From JAMHWF01 sp964371405 (GTDB taxonomy: Bacteria > Pseudomonadota > Gammaproteobacteria > Burkholderiales > Burkholderiaceae_C): a DNA stretch of 64,000 bases. The stretch spans positions 62,001-126,000 of the forward strand of contig CAYJLV010000004.1 in assembly GCA_964371405.1 (NCBI GenBank), read 5' to 3'. Shown one piece after another: positions 34,413-43,924 of this stretch (position 1 is the stretch's first letter; each line of letters begins with the position of its first letter). A program made the position numbers and the translations under genes. The notes under the pieces are model-generated. The model saw only the letters and a list, made by a program, of their open reading frames with translations, did not search any database and had not been told where the DNA came from.

Positions 34413-36419
34413 ATGTCCACCTACAGCCTGCTCAACATCGGCACGCGCGCGCTGAACGCCAACTACGCGGCGCTGCAGACGACGGGCAACAACATCGCCA
34501 ACTCCGGCGTTGCCGGCTACTCGCGCCAGCAAGTCGAGCTTGCGACGGCGACCGGCCAGTTCACGGGCGGCGGCTTCATCGGTCGCGGCGTCGACATCCA
34601 GACCGTCACGCGCGCGCACGACGCCTTTCTCAGCCGCGAAGCGATTGCGACGCGCTCGATCGCCGCGGGCGACGCCGCGCGGCTCGCGCAGCTCGAGCGG
34701 CTCGAATCGCTGTTCAGTACCGGCGAGGCCGGCATCGGCTACGCAGCGGGCGAACTGCTCAACGCCTTCGGCGACGTCGCCAGCCGGCCGCAGGACCTCT
34801 CGGCGCGGCAGGTCGTGCTGGCCCGCGCCGACGAACTGGCGGCGCGGTTCCGCAGCGCCGATGACCAGTTCTCGCAACTGCAGGCCGGCGTCACGCTCGA
34901 CCTGAAGAACTCGATCACGGCCGTCAACGGCTATGCGAGCCAGCTCGCGGCGATCAACCAGCAGATCGCCGGCGTGCAGGGCACGGGCCACGCGCCCAAC
35001 GACATGCTCGACGAGCGCGACCGCCTCATCGGCCGCATCGCCGACTACCTGCAGGTCTCGACGGTGGCGGCCGACGACGGCTCGGTCAGCGTGTTCGTCG
35101 CCGGCGGCCAGAACATCGTGCTCGCCGGCACAGCGACGCCGCTGACCGTCGTCGCCGACCCGTACGACGCGAGCAAACTGCATGTCGGTCTGCGCGAAGG
35201 CGCCAACGTGCGCGCGATTCCCGACGCCGCCTTCGGCGCCGGCTCGATCGCCGGCCTGTTGCGTTTCCAGGGCGAGGATCTCGTCGACGCGCGCAACCTG
35301 CTCGGCCGCATGGCGACGGTGATCGGCATGCGCATGAACGAGCAGCAGGCGCTCGGCCTGAACCTCCTGCAGCCGGCCGCCGCCGGCTCGGCGTTGTTCG
35401 CGCTCGGTGCGCCCGAGGCGGTCGCGGCGGCGTCGAACACGGGCGGCGCTTCGGTGCAAATCGGCATTGCCGATGCGCGTTTCCTGCAGGCCAGCGACTA
35501 CGAACTGCGCGCCGACTCCGCCACGCCCGGCGCTTATCGAATCACGCGGCTGGCCGACGGCGCCGAGTTCAGCTCGGTGCCGACGGCGGTGCCGGGGCAG
35601 TACCAGCTCAATCGTATCGAAGGCGGCGTCGCCACGGCAGTGGGCGCACCGACGACGGGCATCGCCATTGACGGCATCAGCGTCACCGTGACCGGCGCTA
35701 CGGCCGCCGCCGACCGCTTTCTGCTGCGCCCGGTCGGGTTGGCGATGCAGACGATGCGGCGCGACCTCGCCGACCCGCGCGGCATTGCCGCCGCGTCGCC
35801 GGTCACGGCCACGCTGGGCGCGACCAACACCGGCAGCGCGACGGTGGCATCGCTGGCCGTCGTGTCGCCGACCTATTCGACGGCGCCGATCACGGTGCGC
35901 TTCACCAACGACAGCGGCGCCTGGCAGGCGCTCGACGCCGGCAACGCCGTCGTCGCCAGCGGCACCTGGAACGCCGGGCAGCCGATCGCCGTCAACGGCT
36001 GGGAGCTGCAGCTGAACGGCGCGCCGAAGACGAACGACAGCGTCGCGATCGGTGCCACGCAGTACTCTGCCAGCAACAACGGCAACGCGCTGGCGCTGCT
36101 CGGCGTGCGCGACGAGGCCCTGATCGGCCGCTCGCGGCTGGCCGGCGGCCTGCTGTCGACGGGCGAGTCGATCACCGACGCCTACGCCAGCGCGATGGCC
36201 GACATCGGCGTGCGCGTGCAGACGGCCGAGGCGGCGAGCACGATCAGCGCCGCAGTCGCCGGCGACGCCGAGACGGCGCGCGCCGACATCAGCGGCGTCA
36301 ACCTCGACGAGGAGGCGGCGCGCCTGATCCAGTTCCAGCAGACCTATCAGGCCGCGGCCAAGGTGATCCAGGTCGCGCAGGCCGTGTTCGACACGCTGCT
36401 GCAGACGATGGCCCGCTGA
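34413..36419 (+). CDS. flgK: Flagellar hook-associated protein FlgK (HAP1)
   Basis: This 668-residue hook-filament junction protein has LLNIGTRALNANYAALQTTG and NNIANSGVAGYSRQQVELAT at the N terminus, and SGVNLDEEAARLIQFQQTYQ and AAKVIQVAQAVFDTLLQ at the C terminus. The middle contains FlgK beta domains. It is the longest of the flg set, as expected, and lies 22 bases after flgJ. Confidence 0.93.
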   Translation: MSTYSLLNIGTRALNANYAALQTTGNNIANSGVAGYSRQQVELATATGQFTGGGFIGRGVDIQTVTRAHDAFLSREAIATRSIAAGDAARLAQLERLESLFSTGEAGIGYAAGELLNAFGDVASRPQDLSARQVVLARADELAARFRSADDQFSQLQAGVTLDLKNSITAVNGYASQLAAINQQIAGVQGTGHAPNDMLDERDRLIGRIADYLQVSTVAADDGSVSVFVAGGQNIVLAGTATPLTVVADPYDASKLHVGLREGANVRAIPDAAFGAGSIAGLLRFQGEDLVDARNLLGRMATVIGMRMNEQQALGLNLLQPAAAGSALFALGAPEAVAAASNTGGASVQIGIADARFLQASDYELRADSATPGAYRITRLADGAEFSSVPTAVPGQYQLNRIEGGVATAVGAPTTGIAIDGISVTVTGATAAADRFLLRPVGLAMQTMRRDLADPRGIAAASPVTATLGATNTGSATVASLAVVSPTYSTAPITVRFTNDSGAWQALDAGNAVVASGTWNAGQPIAVNGWELQLNGAPKTNDSVAIGATQYSASNNGNALALLGVRDEALIGRSRLAGGLLSTGESITDAYASAMADIGVRVQTAEAASTISAAVAGDAETARADISGVNLDEEAARLIQFQQTYQAAAKVIQVAQAVFDTLLQTMAR

Positions 36420-36439
36420 TCGATACCGGGGTTCACACG

Positions 36440-37339
36440 ATGCGCATCAGCACCGCCAATTCCTACGACAACGCGATCGACTCGCTGACGCAGCGCCATC
36501 GCGCCCTCAGCGAATCTCAGGAGCGGTTGACGAGCTTGAAGCGCGTCAACCGCGCCAGCGACGACCCGACGGCCGCGGCACGCGCCGAACGCGCGCTCGC
36601 CACGCTGCAGCGCACGCAAAGCGAGATGCGCGGCGTCGAGGCCAGCCGCGTCGCGATGACGCAGATCGAAGGTGCGCTCGGCGAAGGGGGCGAGTTGCTG
36701 CAGCAGGCGCGCGAGGCCATCGTCTCCGCCGGCAACGGCTCCTACAGCGATGCCGAGCGCAAGGTGCTGGCGCAGCAGATCCGCGCCGTGCGCGAGCAAT
36801 TGCTGGCCGCGGCCAACCGCGGCGACGGTTCGGGCGGCTATCTGTTCGGCGGCCAGGGTTCGGCGACGCCGCCCTTCGTCGACGGTGCCGGCGGCGTGAG
36901 CTACAACGGCGAAGCAGGCCGGACGCAGGCCGCAACGCGCGACGGTCTGCCGCTCAATGCCGACGGGCAGGCCATCTGGCTCGCCACCCCGGATGTCTTC
37001 AAGCTGCTTGGCGACGCCGCCACCGACCTCGAGACGACGGGGCGCACGCAGGCGGCAATCGCGACGACGAATGCCGCCGCGCTGCAGGATCTCGATGCCG
37101 TGCTCGGCCGCGTGCAGCTCGCCCGCAGCGAGGCCGGCGAAGTGCTCAACCGCATCGACGGCGTCGCCGGTCGGCTCGCCGACGACGAGGTGGCGGCGAG
37201 GACGGAGCGATCCAACGCCGAGGATCTGGACATGGTGCGGGCCCTGTCCGAGTTCCAGAACCAGCAAACGAGCTACGATGCCGCGCTGAAGTCGTATGCG
37301 CTGGTGCAGCGCATGTCGCTGTTCACCTACCTCAGCTGA
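36440..37339 (+). CDS. flgL: Flagellar hook-associated protein FlgL (HAP3)
   Basis: This 299-residue junction protein starts MRISTANSYDNAIDSLTQRH and ends with LSEFQNQQTSYDAALKSYALVQRMSLF-type helix (short form LSEFQNQQTSYDA). It joins flagellin to FlgK. It is the last structural gene of the operon; the HDOD gene follows 20 bases on. Confidence 0.93.
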   Translation: MRISTANSYDNAIDSLTQRHRALSESQERLTSLKRVNRASDDPTAAARAERALATLQRTQSEMRGVEASRVAMTQIEGALGEGGELLQQAREAIVSAGNGSYSDAERKVLAQQIRAVREQLLAAANRGDGSGGYLFGGQGSATPPFVDGAGGVSYNGEAGRTQAATRDGLPLNADGQAIWLATPDVFKLLGDAATDLETTGRTQAAIATTNAAALQDLDAVLGRVQLARSEAGEVLNRIDGVAGRLADDEVAARTERSNAEDLDMVRALSEFQNQQTSYDAALKSYALVQRMSLFTYLS

Positions 37340-37358
37340 CGCCCACGCAGGACCCACC

Positions 37359-38558
37359 GTGACCGTGACCGAAACCGGCATCCTCGACCAGATCGCGCTC
37401 GGCTACTCGCCGATGATCGATCGCAACCGCAACGTCGTCGCGACGCGGCTGACGGTGTTCGCGTTGCGCCCCGATGCGCCGCTCGATGCGGGGCAACTCC
37501 TGCAGATGGTCGGCGGCGTCTGGCCCGAGGGCGGCGGCAAGGTCGCGCTGAACCTGTTGAGCGAGAGCCTGCTGCGCGACCTGCTGAACGCCAAGCCGAG
37601 CGCCAACGTGATGATCGAGGTACCGAGCTTCATGGCGTCGGACGCCGCGCACGTCGCTGCGCTGCAGGCGCTGCGCGCCAACGGCAATGCGCTGCTGCTG
37701 CGCGGCCGCCCGGCCAGCGAGCTGCCGCCCGACGTGCTGCCGTGCTTTGCGCAGTCGATCATCGACATCGAGGACGATCGTCGCGCGGCCGGCGTTGCGC
37801 CGGCCGGCGCGGCCGCGCGAACGATCCCGCACATCCAGTCGGGCGTGCGAACGCTCGCCGACATGGAAGCGAGCTTCCAGCGCGGCGCCGTCGCCGTGCT
37901 CGGCTGGCCGATGGACGACGCGGCGACGCAGCCCGGGCGCAAGAAGACGCAACACGACCTGCAGGTCATCGTCGAGCTGATGCAGCGACTCGACGCCGAA
38001 GAGCCGGTCGAAAAGCTCGACAACACGCTGCGCCGCGACCCGACGCTCGCCTTCAAGCTGATGCGCTACATCAACTCGCCGGCGTTCGGCCTGCGCGTCG
38101 AGATCAACTCGTTTCGCCACGCCATCCTGCTGCTGGGCTACAAGAAGCTCAAGCGCTGGCTCGCGCTGCTGCTGGCCACCGCCGGCAAGGACGTCAACCT
38201 GCGCCCGGTGATGTACGCCGCGGTGCGGCGCGGCCTGCTGATGGAGGAGTTGGCGCGCAGCAGCGGCGACGAGGAGATGCGCAACGAGCTGTTCATCTGC
38301 GGCGTGTTCTCGCTGCTCGACAAGATGATGGGCGAGCCGTTCGCTGACCTGATGAAGACGATCCCCGTGCCCGATCGCGTGCGCGACGCGCTGGCCGAGG
38401 GCAGCGGGCCTTACTTGCCATACGTGAACCTGATGCTGGCAGTCGAGTCGGAGTCGCTGTTCGACATCCGCGAGTCCGCCGAGGCGTTGCTGATGGGCGC
38501 GGCCGAGATCAACCGCGCATTGCTGCGCGCGCTCGCCAACGCATCGCAGATCGAGTAG
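37359..38558 (+). CDS. EAL-like/HDOD-domain signalling protein (YuxH-type)
   Basis: This 399-residue protein has an N-terminal half resembling the EAL domain of YuxH-like proteins but without EAL residues, and an HDOD domain from about residue 200, marked by VEKLDNTLRRDPTLAFKLMRYINSPAFGLRVEINSFRHAI-type sequence (short part: LAFKLMRYINSPAFGL). Such proteins do not hydrolyse c-di-GMP but link signalling to flagellar and type IV pilus functions in many Burkholderiales. It starts at GTG 37359, 20 bases after flgL, so it is likely co-transcribed with the flagellar operon. Exact partners are unknown. Confidence 0.78.
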   Translation: MTVTETGILDQIALGYSPMIDRNRNVVATRLTVFALRPDAPLDAGQLLQMVGGVWPEGGGKVALNLLSESLLRDLLNAKPSANVMIEVPSFMASDAAHVAALQALRANGNALLLRGRPASELPPDVLPCFAQSIIDIEDDRRAAGVAPAGAAARTIPHIQSGVRTLADMEASFQRGAVAVLGWPMDDAATQPGRKKTQHDLQVIVELMQRLDAEEPVEKLDNTLRRDPTLAFKLMRYINSPAFGLRVEINSFRHAILLLGYKKLKRWLALLLATAGKDVNLRPVMYAAVRRGLLMEELARSSGDEEMRNELFICGVFSLLDKMMGEPFADLMKTIPVPDRVRDALAEGSGPYLPYVNLMLAVESESLFDIRESAEALLMGAAEINRALLRALANASQIE

Positions 38559-38626
38559 CGCGCGGGCGCCGGCGCGTGCGTACACTCGCGCTCGGGCCGC
38601 CGCCCGGCGCGGGCAGCGGACCGACG

Positions 38627-41596
38627 ATGGACACGACGCAACCTCCGACGACCGACGCCACCGGCGACGCCACCGGCGCCGCGATGCGCGAACTCGTCGG
38701 CATGTTCTGGGACTCGCCGTTCCCGACCACGGTGCAGGACGAGACGCACCGCCTCGTCGCCGTCAACGACGCCTTCGTCCAGTTCACCGGCTACCCGCGC
38801 GAGCGCCTGATCGGCTCCGATCCGGTGCAATTGCAGCCGCCCGACGACCGCGAGCGCAGCATCGAGCGCCGACGCCGACACGCCGCGAGCACCGATGGCC
38901 GGATGGCGCCGCTCGTCGATCAGCGCCTGGTCGATGCTGCCGGACGCACACGCTGGTTCCGCGCCGCGCGCCGCGAGATTGCCGACGCCGGCGGCGGCGT
39001 GCTCTACCTCTCGGTGCTGCAGGACGGCACGCCCGAGCACGCCGCGCGCGAGCAGGCCGACCGCTCGGCGCGCGACCTCGACCAGTGGTTCGACATCGCG
39101 CGCTCGGGCATGCTGCTGTTCGACGACGCCGGCCTGCTGCTGCGCACCAACCCGGCCTTCGAGGCATTGGTCGGCGCGCTGCCCGTCACGCTGGCCGAGG
39201 CGACGCCGCGCGTTCAGGAACTGCTCGGTTGGGAAGGCGGCGCGCCGAGCCCGCTGCTCGAGCCCGGCGCCGCGCCGCTGGAGCGCTCGGCCTGGCTCGA
39301 TGCCGCCGGCGGGGCGTCGCGCCGGCTGCGCGCCATCGTGCGCTGCTACAAGACGCCGACCGGCCAGCGCCGCTACATGGCCGCCGTCGACGACTTGAGC
39401 GTCGAGGAGGAACGCGACCTCGCACGGCTGCAGATCGGAGCGATGGCCGAGACCGCCGGCGTCGGCGTCGCGACGTTCCGCGAATCGGGCTGGATGAGCG
39501 CCGGCCCGGCGCTGCGTCCGCCGCCCGAGGCTCCGGGGCTGTCGCGCAACGGCGGCCTGCATGCCATAGGCCGCGAGATGGTCGTCGGCGAGACGCTGCC
39601 AGCCTACGACGCGGTGCAGCGGGCGCTGCGCAGCGGCGAGCGCGCCGAGCAGCGCTACGCCGTGCGTCACCCCGAGCTGGGGCTGCGCTGGCTGCTGACG
39701 CGGGTCGAGCCCGGGCAGCTCGCGTCGGGCAAGCGCACGCTCTCGGTCGTCACGCTCGACGTGACTGATCAGCAGCAGGCGCGGCTGCACAACGAGCAGT
39801 TGCTGCGCGAGCTGGACACCATCCTCGAAAGCTCGCCGGCCGGCATCGTCTATCTGCGCGGCGAGCACGTCGTGCGCTGCAACCACCGCTTCGAGCGCAT
39901 GCTCGGCGCCGAGGCCGGCGCTGCGATGGGCCGCAGCGTGCGCGAGCTGTTTGCCGAGGTACCCACGGTGCGCGACACCGTCGATGCGCTGGTGCAGGCG
40001 ATCGCCGACGGTCAGCCGTTCGAAGCCGAGTTCCAGGCGCAGCGCAGCGGCGACGCGCAGAAATGGTGGTCGCTCGTCGTGCGCAGCGAGCGCGTGCTGG
40101 GCGCGCCCGGCGAGGCGGTCGGCATGCTCAGCGACATCACGCGGCTGAAGTCTCAGCAGACGCGGCTCGAGGCACTGGCGCGCGAGCGCGAATACGCCGA
40201 GGCGTCGCTGCTGCGGCAGGCCGACCGCACGCGCGCGATGCTCGACTCGGTGCTGGTGGGCATCGTCACCGTCGGCCGCGACGGCATCGCGTGGATGAAC
40301 CGCTCGGCGCGCCGCATGTTTGCGGGCGAGCTGGCCGACTTCATCGGCCGGCCGCTTGCCACCGTCGCCACACCCGAGCCGGATCACCCGTTCCGCCGCA
40401 CGCACTACCTCGACGAACTCGTCGAAGGCCAGGCCGCGACCTTCGAATGTCGCGTCAAGGCGCGCGACGCGCGCGAGTTCTGGATCGCCGGCAACGCCGT
40501 TGTGACGCTGCAGCAGCAGGGCGGACGCGAGCTGACCTACGCGCTGCTCGACATCGATCGGCGCCGTCAGGCCGAGGTGCGCATCGCCGAGGCGCAGGTA
40601 TCGTTGCAGCGCATCATCGAGATGGCGCCGCTGGCGATCACGCTGCACGACGCGGCGACGCTGCAGGTGCTGCAGGCCAATCCGGCGGTCGAGGCGCTGA
40701 CCGGGCGGCCGGCCGCGCAGGTGATCGGCCGCGAGCCGGCCGAGTTGTTCGAGCCCGAGCTGGCAGGGCGCATGTGCGACGAGATGCGCGCGGCCTGCGC
40801 CGCGGCGCTCGGCACGCGTCACGAATACCGCGTCGGCGACGGCGTGGCGCTGCGCGTGTGGGACGCGCGCATGCTGCCGCTGGCGGCCTCGGGCAGCGTC
40901 GCCGAGCAGTTGTTGCTGGTCGCCACCGATGTCACCGAACAGCGCGCCGCCGAGCAGGCCCGGCTCGAAGCCGCGATCGCGCAGCGCGAGATGCTGGTCA
41001 AGGAAGTGCACCACCGCATCAAGAACAACCTGCAGGGCGTGGCCGGGCTGCTGCAGCAGGCGGCGGCGCGCCGGCCCGAGGTGGCGCCGATCCTCGCCGA
41101 CGTTGGCGGCCAGGTGCAGGCGATTGCGCAGGTCTACGGGCTGCAGGTCGGCGCGGCGGGGCCGCTGCGCGTCAGGAGCGTCGTCGACGCGATTGCCGGC
41201 GCGGTGCGGCGCACCTTCGGGCGCGATATCGAGCAGAGGGTCGAGGGCGCCGACGACGCGCATCGCTGGGCGCTGCCCGAGGCCGAATCGATCCCGATCG
41301 CGCTGACGCTCAACGAGCTGCTGAACAACGCCGTCAAGCACAGCGACGCCGGCGCGGCGATCCGCTGTACGCTGCAATTCGATGCCGACGGCGTGCGCAT
41401 CGTGATCGAGAACGCCGGGCGCCTGCCCGCCGGCTTCGACCTCGCGCGCGTGCCCGGCGGCGTTTCGGGCCTCGGCCTGGTGCGTGCGCTGCTGCCGCGG
41501 CGCAGTGCGGCGCTCGCGATCGAGCAGGATGGCGCTCGCGTCGTCACGACGATCGCGCTGCGCCCGCCCGGCGTGACGTACCTGACGCGGTTGTGA
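38627..41596 (+). CDS. Multi-PAS sensor histidine kinase (HisKA_2/HWE-type)
   Basis: This 989-residue protein contains several PAS domains (for example FVQFTGYPRERLIG near residue 50, VVRCNHRFERMLGAEAG, IAWMNRSARRMFAG, LQANPAVEALTGRPA) and no membrane segment that I can see. The kinase core has HisKA_2-type motif VKEVHHRIKNNLQGVAGLL (phosphoacceptor His near 793), N box NELLNNAVKHS and G box GVSGLGLVRALL. It is followed by an ANTAR response regulator, which is the usual partner of such kinases. Signals sensed could include redox, small molecules or light; no chromophore site was identified. The start is the first good ATG, at 38627. Confidence 0.85.
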   Translation: MDTTQPPTTDATGDATGAAMRELVGMFWDSPFPTTVQDETHRLVAVNDAFVQFTGYPRERLIGSDPVQLQPPDDRERSIERRRRHAASTDGRMAPLVDQRLVDAAGRTRWFRAARREIADAGGGVLYLSVLQDGTPEHAAREQADRSARDLDQWFDIARSGMLLFDDAGLLLRTNPAFEALVGALPVTLAEATPRVQELLGWEGGAPSPLLEPGAAPLERSAWLDAAGGASRRLRAIVRCYKTPTGQRRYMAAVDDLSVEEERDLARLQIGAMAETAGVGVATFRESGWMSAGPALRPPPEAPGLSRNGGLHAIGREMVVGETLPAYDAVQRALRSGERAEQRYAVRHPELGLRWLLTRVEPGQLASGKRTLSVVTLDVTDQQQARLHNEQLLRELDTILESSPAGIVYLRGEHVVRCNHRFERMLGAEAGAAMGRSVRELFAEVPTVRDTVDALVQAIADGQPFEAEFQAQRSGDAQKWWSLVVRSERVLGAPGEAVGMLSDITRLKSQQTRLEALAREREYAEASLLRQADRTRAMLDSVLVGIVTVGRDGIAWMNRSARRMFAGELADFIGRPLATVATPEPDHPFRRTHYLDELVEGQAATFECRVKARDAREFWIAGNAVVTLQQQGGRELTYALLDIDRRRQAEVRIAEAQVSLQRIIEMAPLAITLHDAATLQVLQANPAVEALTGRPAAQVIGREPAELFEPELAGRMCDEMRAACAAALGTRHEYRVGDGVALRVWDARMLPLAASGSVAEQLLLVATDVTEQRAAEQARLEAAIAQREMLVKEVHHRIKNNLQGVAGLLQQAAARRPEVAPILADVGGQVQAIAQVYGLQVGAAGPLRVRSVVDAIAGAVRRTFGRDIEQRVEGADDAHRWALPEAESIPIALTLNELLNNAVKHSDAGAAIRCTLQFDADGVRIVIENAGRLPAGFDLARVPGGVSGLGLVRALLPRRSAALAIEQDGARVVTTIALRPPGVTYLTRL

Positions 41597-41613
41597 CTTC
41601 AGCGCGCCGCCCG

Positions 41614-42237
41614 ATGGCCGACAATCCCGGCGAGAGGCACAACGTGGGCGACAAAGGAAAGATCCTCGTGGTGGACGACGACCGGCTCGTGCTGGCGACG
41701 CTCACGCACGGCCTGTCGCAGGCCGGCTACCGCGTGATCGACGCCGACAACGGCGACGACGCCATCCTGCTCGCGCGCGAGCACCGGCCCGACCTCGCGC
41801 TGCTCGACATCCGCATGGAAGGCAAGAGCGGTTTCGACGTCGCCGCCTACCTGCGCGATCATTGCCGCGTCCCGTTCATGTTCCTGTCGGCGTTCTCCGA
41901 CGACGCGACGGTGGCGCAGGTCAAGGCGCTCGGCGCCGTCGCCTACCTCGTCAAGCCGCTCGACATCCGCCAGATCGTGCCGGCGGTCGAGGCCGCGTTC
42001 GGCAGCCTTGCGCAACGCGCCGCTGCGGCGCCCGTGCCGCGCAGCGGCCTGAACGGCGACGCGCTGGTGCAGACGGTCGCGATGGCCGTCGGCGTGCTGA
42101 TGCACCGCTATTCGGTCGACCGCGCCGCGGCGCTCGAGCAGCTGCGCCGCGCCGCGCAGCTCGACGGCTGCACGCTCGACGAGCAGGCCGAGCGCATGCT
42201 GCAGGCCGTCGAGTTGCTGGCGCGCCCCGCGGCCTGA
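41614..42237 (+). CDS. Response regulator with ANTAR RNA-binding output
   Basis: This 207-residue protein has a receiver domain with ILVVDDDRLVLATL, the phosphorylated Asp65 in LALLDIRME, and conserved Lys in LVKPLDI. The C-terminal part from about residue 145 is an ANTAR domain (VAMAVGVLMHRYSVDRAAAL, LDEQAERMLQAVELL). ANTAR proteins bind double hairpins in RNA to prevent termination, so the target is a leader RNA rather than a promoter. It is directly after the HisKA_2 kinase (17 bases). The start could also be the GTG at 41593. Confidence 0.85.
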   Translation: MADNPGERHNVGDKGKILVVDDDRLVLATLTHGLSQAGYRVIDADNGDDAILLAREHRPDLALLDIRMEGKSGFDVAAYLRDHCRVPFMFLSAFSDDATVAQVKALGAVAYLVKPLDIRQIVPAVEAAFGSLAQRAAAAPVPRSGLNGDALVQTVAMAVGVLMHRYSVDRAAALEQLRRAAQLDGCTLDEQAERMLQAVELLARPAA

Positions 42238-42267
42238 CGACACCCCGATCGCCGAGCACGGCGAGCG

Positions 42268-42317
42268 ACCCTCCGAGAGGGTTGGGCCATGCTTGGGGCG
42301 GCCCGGCGCGGCGGCCC
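42268..42317 (+). repeat. Dispersed intergenic stem-loop repeat, copy 1
   Basis: A small hairpin ACCCTC-CGA-GAGGGT (42268-42282) is followed by the core CTTGGGGCGGCCCGGCG (42292-42308), with GGGCC (42284-42288) pairing with GGCCC (42313-42317). It sits between two convergent genes. A second copy occurs at 59849-59895 with the same core but different flanking arms that again pair. Confidence 0.55.
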
Positions 42318-42341
42318 GGAATCTTCGGGGGCCGGCGCGCC

Positions 42342-43688
42342 TCAGGCGCGCAGCGTGAAGTGAAATCGCGCTCCGTGGCCGACTTCGGACTCGGCCCAGA
42401 TTTCCCCGCGATGGCGCTGCACGATGCGCCGCACCGAGGCCAGACCCACGCCCGTGCCCTCGAAGTCGCTCGCGCTGTGCAGGCGCTGGAACACGCTGAA
42501 CAGCCGGTCGGCGAAGCGCATGTCGAAGCCCGCGCCGTTGTCGTGCACCGTGTAGGCGCAGCCGCCGTCGTGCTCGGTGCGCTCGAAGCCGATGCGCGGC
42601 TCGGCGGTGCGGGCAGTGTATTTCCAGGCGTTGCCCAGCAGGTTCTCGAGCGCCATGCGCAGCAGCGTCGGGTCGCCCTGCGCCGTCATGCCCGGCTCGA
42701 TGTGGACGTCGACGCGGCGCTCGGGTGCGCTGCGACGCAGGTCGTCGACGACGAAGCCGGCGAGCTGCGACAGGTTGACCGGCTGGCGCACGAGCGGGCG
42801 CGACGACAGTTGCGACAGGTTCAGCAGCGCGTCGATCATGCTGTTCATGCGCGCCGCAGCGCCGAGGACGCGGTCGAGATGGTCGTGGCCGGTCTTGTCG
42901 AGCGCGCCGCCGTAGTCCTCTTTGAGGATGCGCGCGAAGCCGTCGACGACGCGCAGCGGCGCGCGCAGGTCGTGCGACACGGTGTACGAGAACGCCTCCT
43001 GCTCGCGCGCCGCGTCGCCCGCGTCGTCGACAGGCGGCGCCTGCATCGGCGCCGCATCGCGCCCGGCTTCGAGCGGCCGCGCCGTGCCGAGGTGGCCGAT
43101 GAAGCGGCCGCGGCCGTCGAACCGTGGCGCGCCGCGCAGCAGCCAGCGGCTCGTCGTGCCGTCGGCTTCGCGTCGCGTGACGTGCAGGTCGACGATCGAG
43201 ACCTTGGCGCACAGGCGCTCGCGCAGCGGGCCCGGCGGCGGCGAGCCGGCATCGAAACGCTCCCATGCGGGCGCGGGTGGCTCCTGAGCTGCGCTCCAGG
43301 ACGCCGGCGACGCAGTGGCCGGCGGCGTCAGGCGCAGCAAGCGATGCGCGTCGTCGGTCTGCCACTGCCAGACGTCGAGCAACTCGACCAGCGTCTGGCG
43401 ATCGAGGCGCGCCGCGCGCAACTCGCGATCGGCGCGCTGGCGCGCCAGGCTGGCACCGCCGAGCGCCGCGACGCAGGCCAGCACGAGTGCCAATGCGAGC
43501 CAGGCGAGCGCGAGCTGCCAGAGGCCCTGGGGTCCGTCGACCGCCCCTGCCGGCTCCGACGGCGGCGTACCGAGCCGCCATGACACGAGGCTGGCCAGCA
43601 CCAGCGTGAACGCCAGCGCGGCGACGACGAGCGCGCCGCGGCGCAGGCCGCCCGTGAGCAGGTCGCTGGCTCTATGCATGGAAACCAT
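42342..43688 (-). CDS. Membrane-bound PAS-type sensor histidine kinase
   Basis: This 448-residue protein has two N-terminal membrane segments (LVVAALAFTLVLASLVSW and LALAWLALALVLACVAALGG, flanking a short periplasmic loop), then a PAS-like region, a HisKA domain with YTVSHDLRAPLRVV (His239) and a HATPase_c with N box LLGNAWKYTA, DNGAGFD, and G box GTGVGLASVRRIV. It is a DHp/CA kinase of the group used with bacteriophytochrome-like PAS input. No response regulator of its own lies next to it; the minus-strand gene converges on the ANTAR regulator. The start is chosen at MVSMHRA (43688), with MHRA (43679) as alternative. Confidence 0.82.
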   Translation of the reverse strand: MVSMHRASDLLTGGLRRGALVVAALAFTLVLASLVSWRLGTPPSEPAGAVDGPQGLWQLALAWLALALVLACVAALGGASLARQRADRELRAARLDRQTLVELLDVWQWQTDDAHRLLRLTPPATASPASWSAAQEPPAPAWERFDAGSPPPGPLRERLCAKVSIVDLHVTRREADGTTSRWLLRGAPRFDGRGRFIGHLGTARPLEAGRDAAPMQAPPVDDAGDAAREQEAFSYTVSHDLRAPLRVVDGFARILKEDYGGALDKTGHDHLDRVLGAAARMNSMIDALLNLSQLSSRPLVRQPVNLSQLAGFVVDDLRRSAPERRVDVHIEPGMTAQGDPTLLRMALENLLGNAWKYTARTAEPRIGFERTEHDGGCAYTVHDNGAGFDMRFADRLFSVFQRLHSASDFEGTGVGLASVRRIVQRHRGEIWAESEVGHGARFHFTLRA

Positions 43689-43730
43689 TGTAGAGACACG
43701 GCTTGCACGCGCGCCGCGTGCGCGCTTGCG

Positions 43731-43758
43731 CTCAAGTCGCGCGAGCGCGCACCGAAAA
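43731..43758 (+). promoter_or_regulatory. Sigma-28-like promoter before the HPt gene
   Basis: CTCAAGT at 43731-43737, 13 bases, then ACCGAAAA at 43751-43758, i.e. TCAA-N15-ACCGAAAA. Six of eight bases match the FliA -10 and the -35 is identical to the copies before fliC1, fliD and fliS. It lies 166 bases before the HPt start and suggests flagellar-class control of the HPt and GGDEF-EAL genes. Confidence 0.6.
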
Positions 43759-43924
43759 CAACTCGAAGGTGGCGGCGTCGAGAATGTGTGCAATGCTGCC
43801 GGTGCATGCAGGGTGCGGCTTGACGCAGGTGCACCACTGCTACATTCTGAATCCAACGCCAATGCAGGGCGGGCGGCGCGACGATGCGCGGCGCCGGTCT
43901 CGCGAAGGCGGTCATGGCGTCAAC

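Noticed and set aside
38411..41377. Very long minus-strand open frame opposite the multi-PAS kinase
   Set aside because: It is a GC-driven shadow: its translation is Arg/Ala/His-rich without domains, while the plus-strand frame has clear PAS and kinase motifs.
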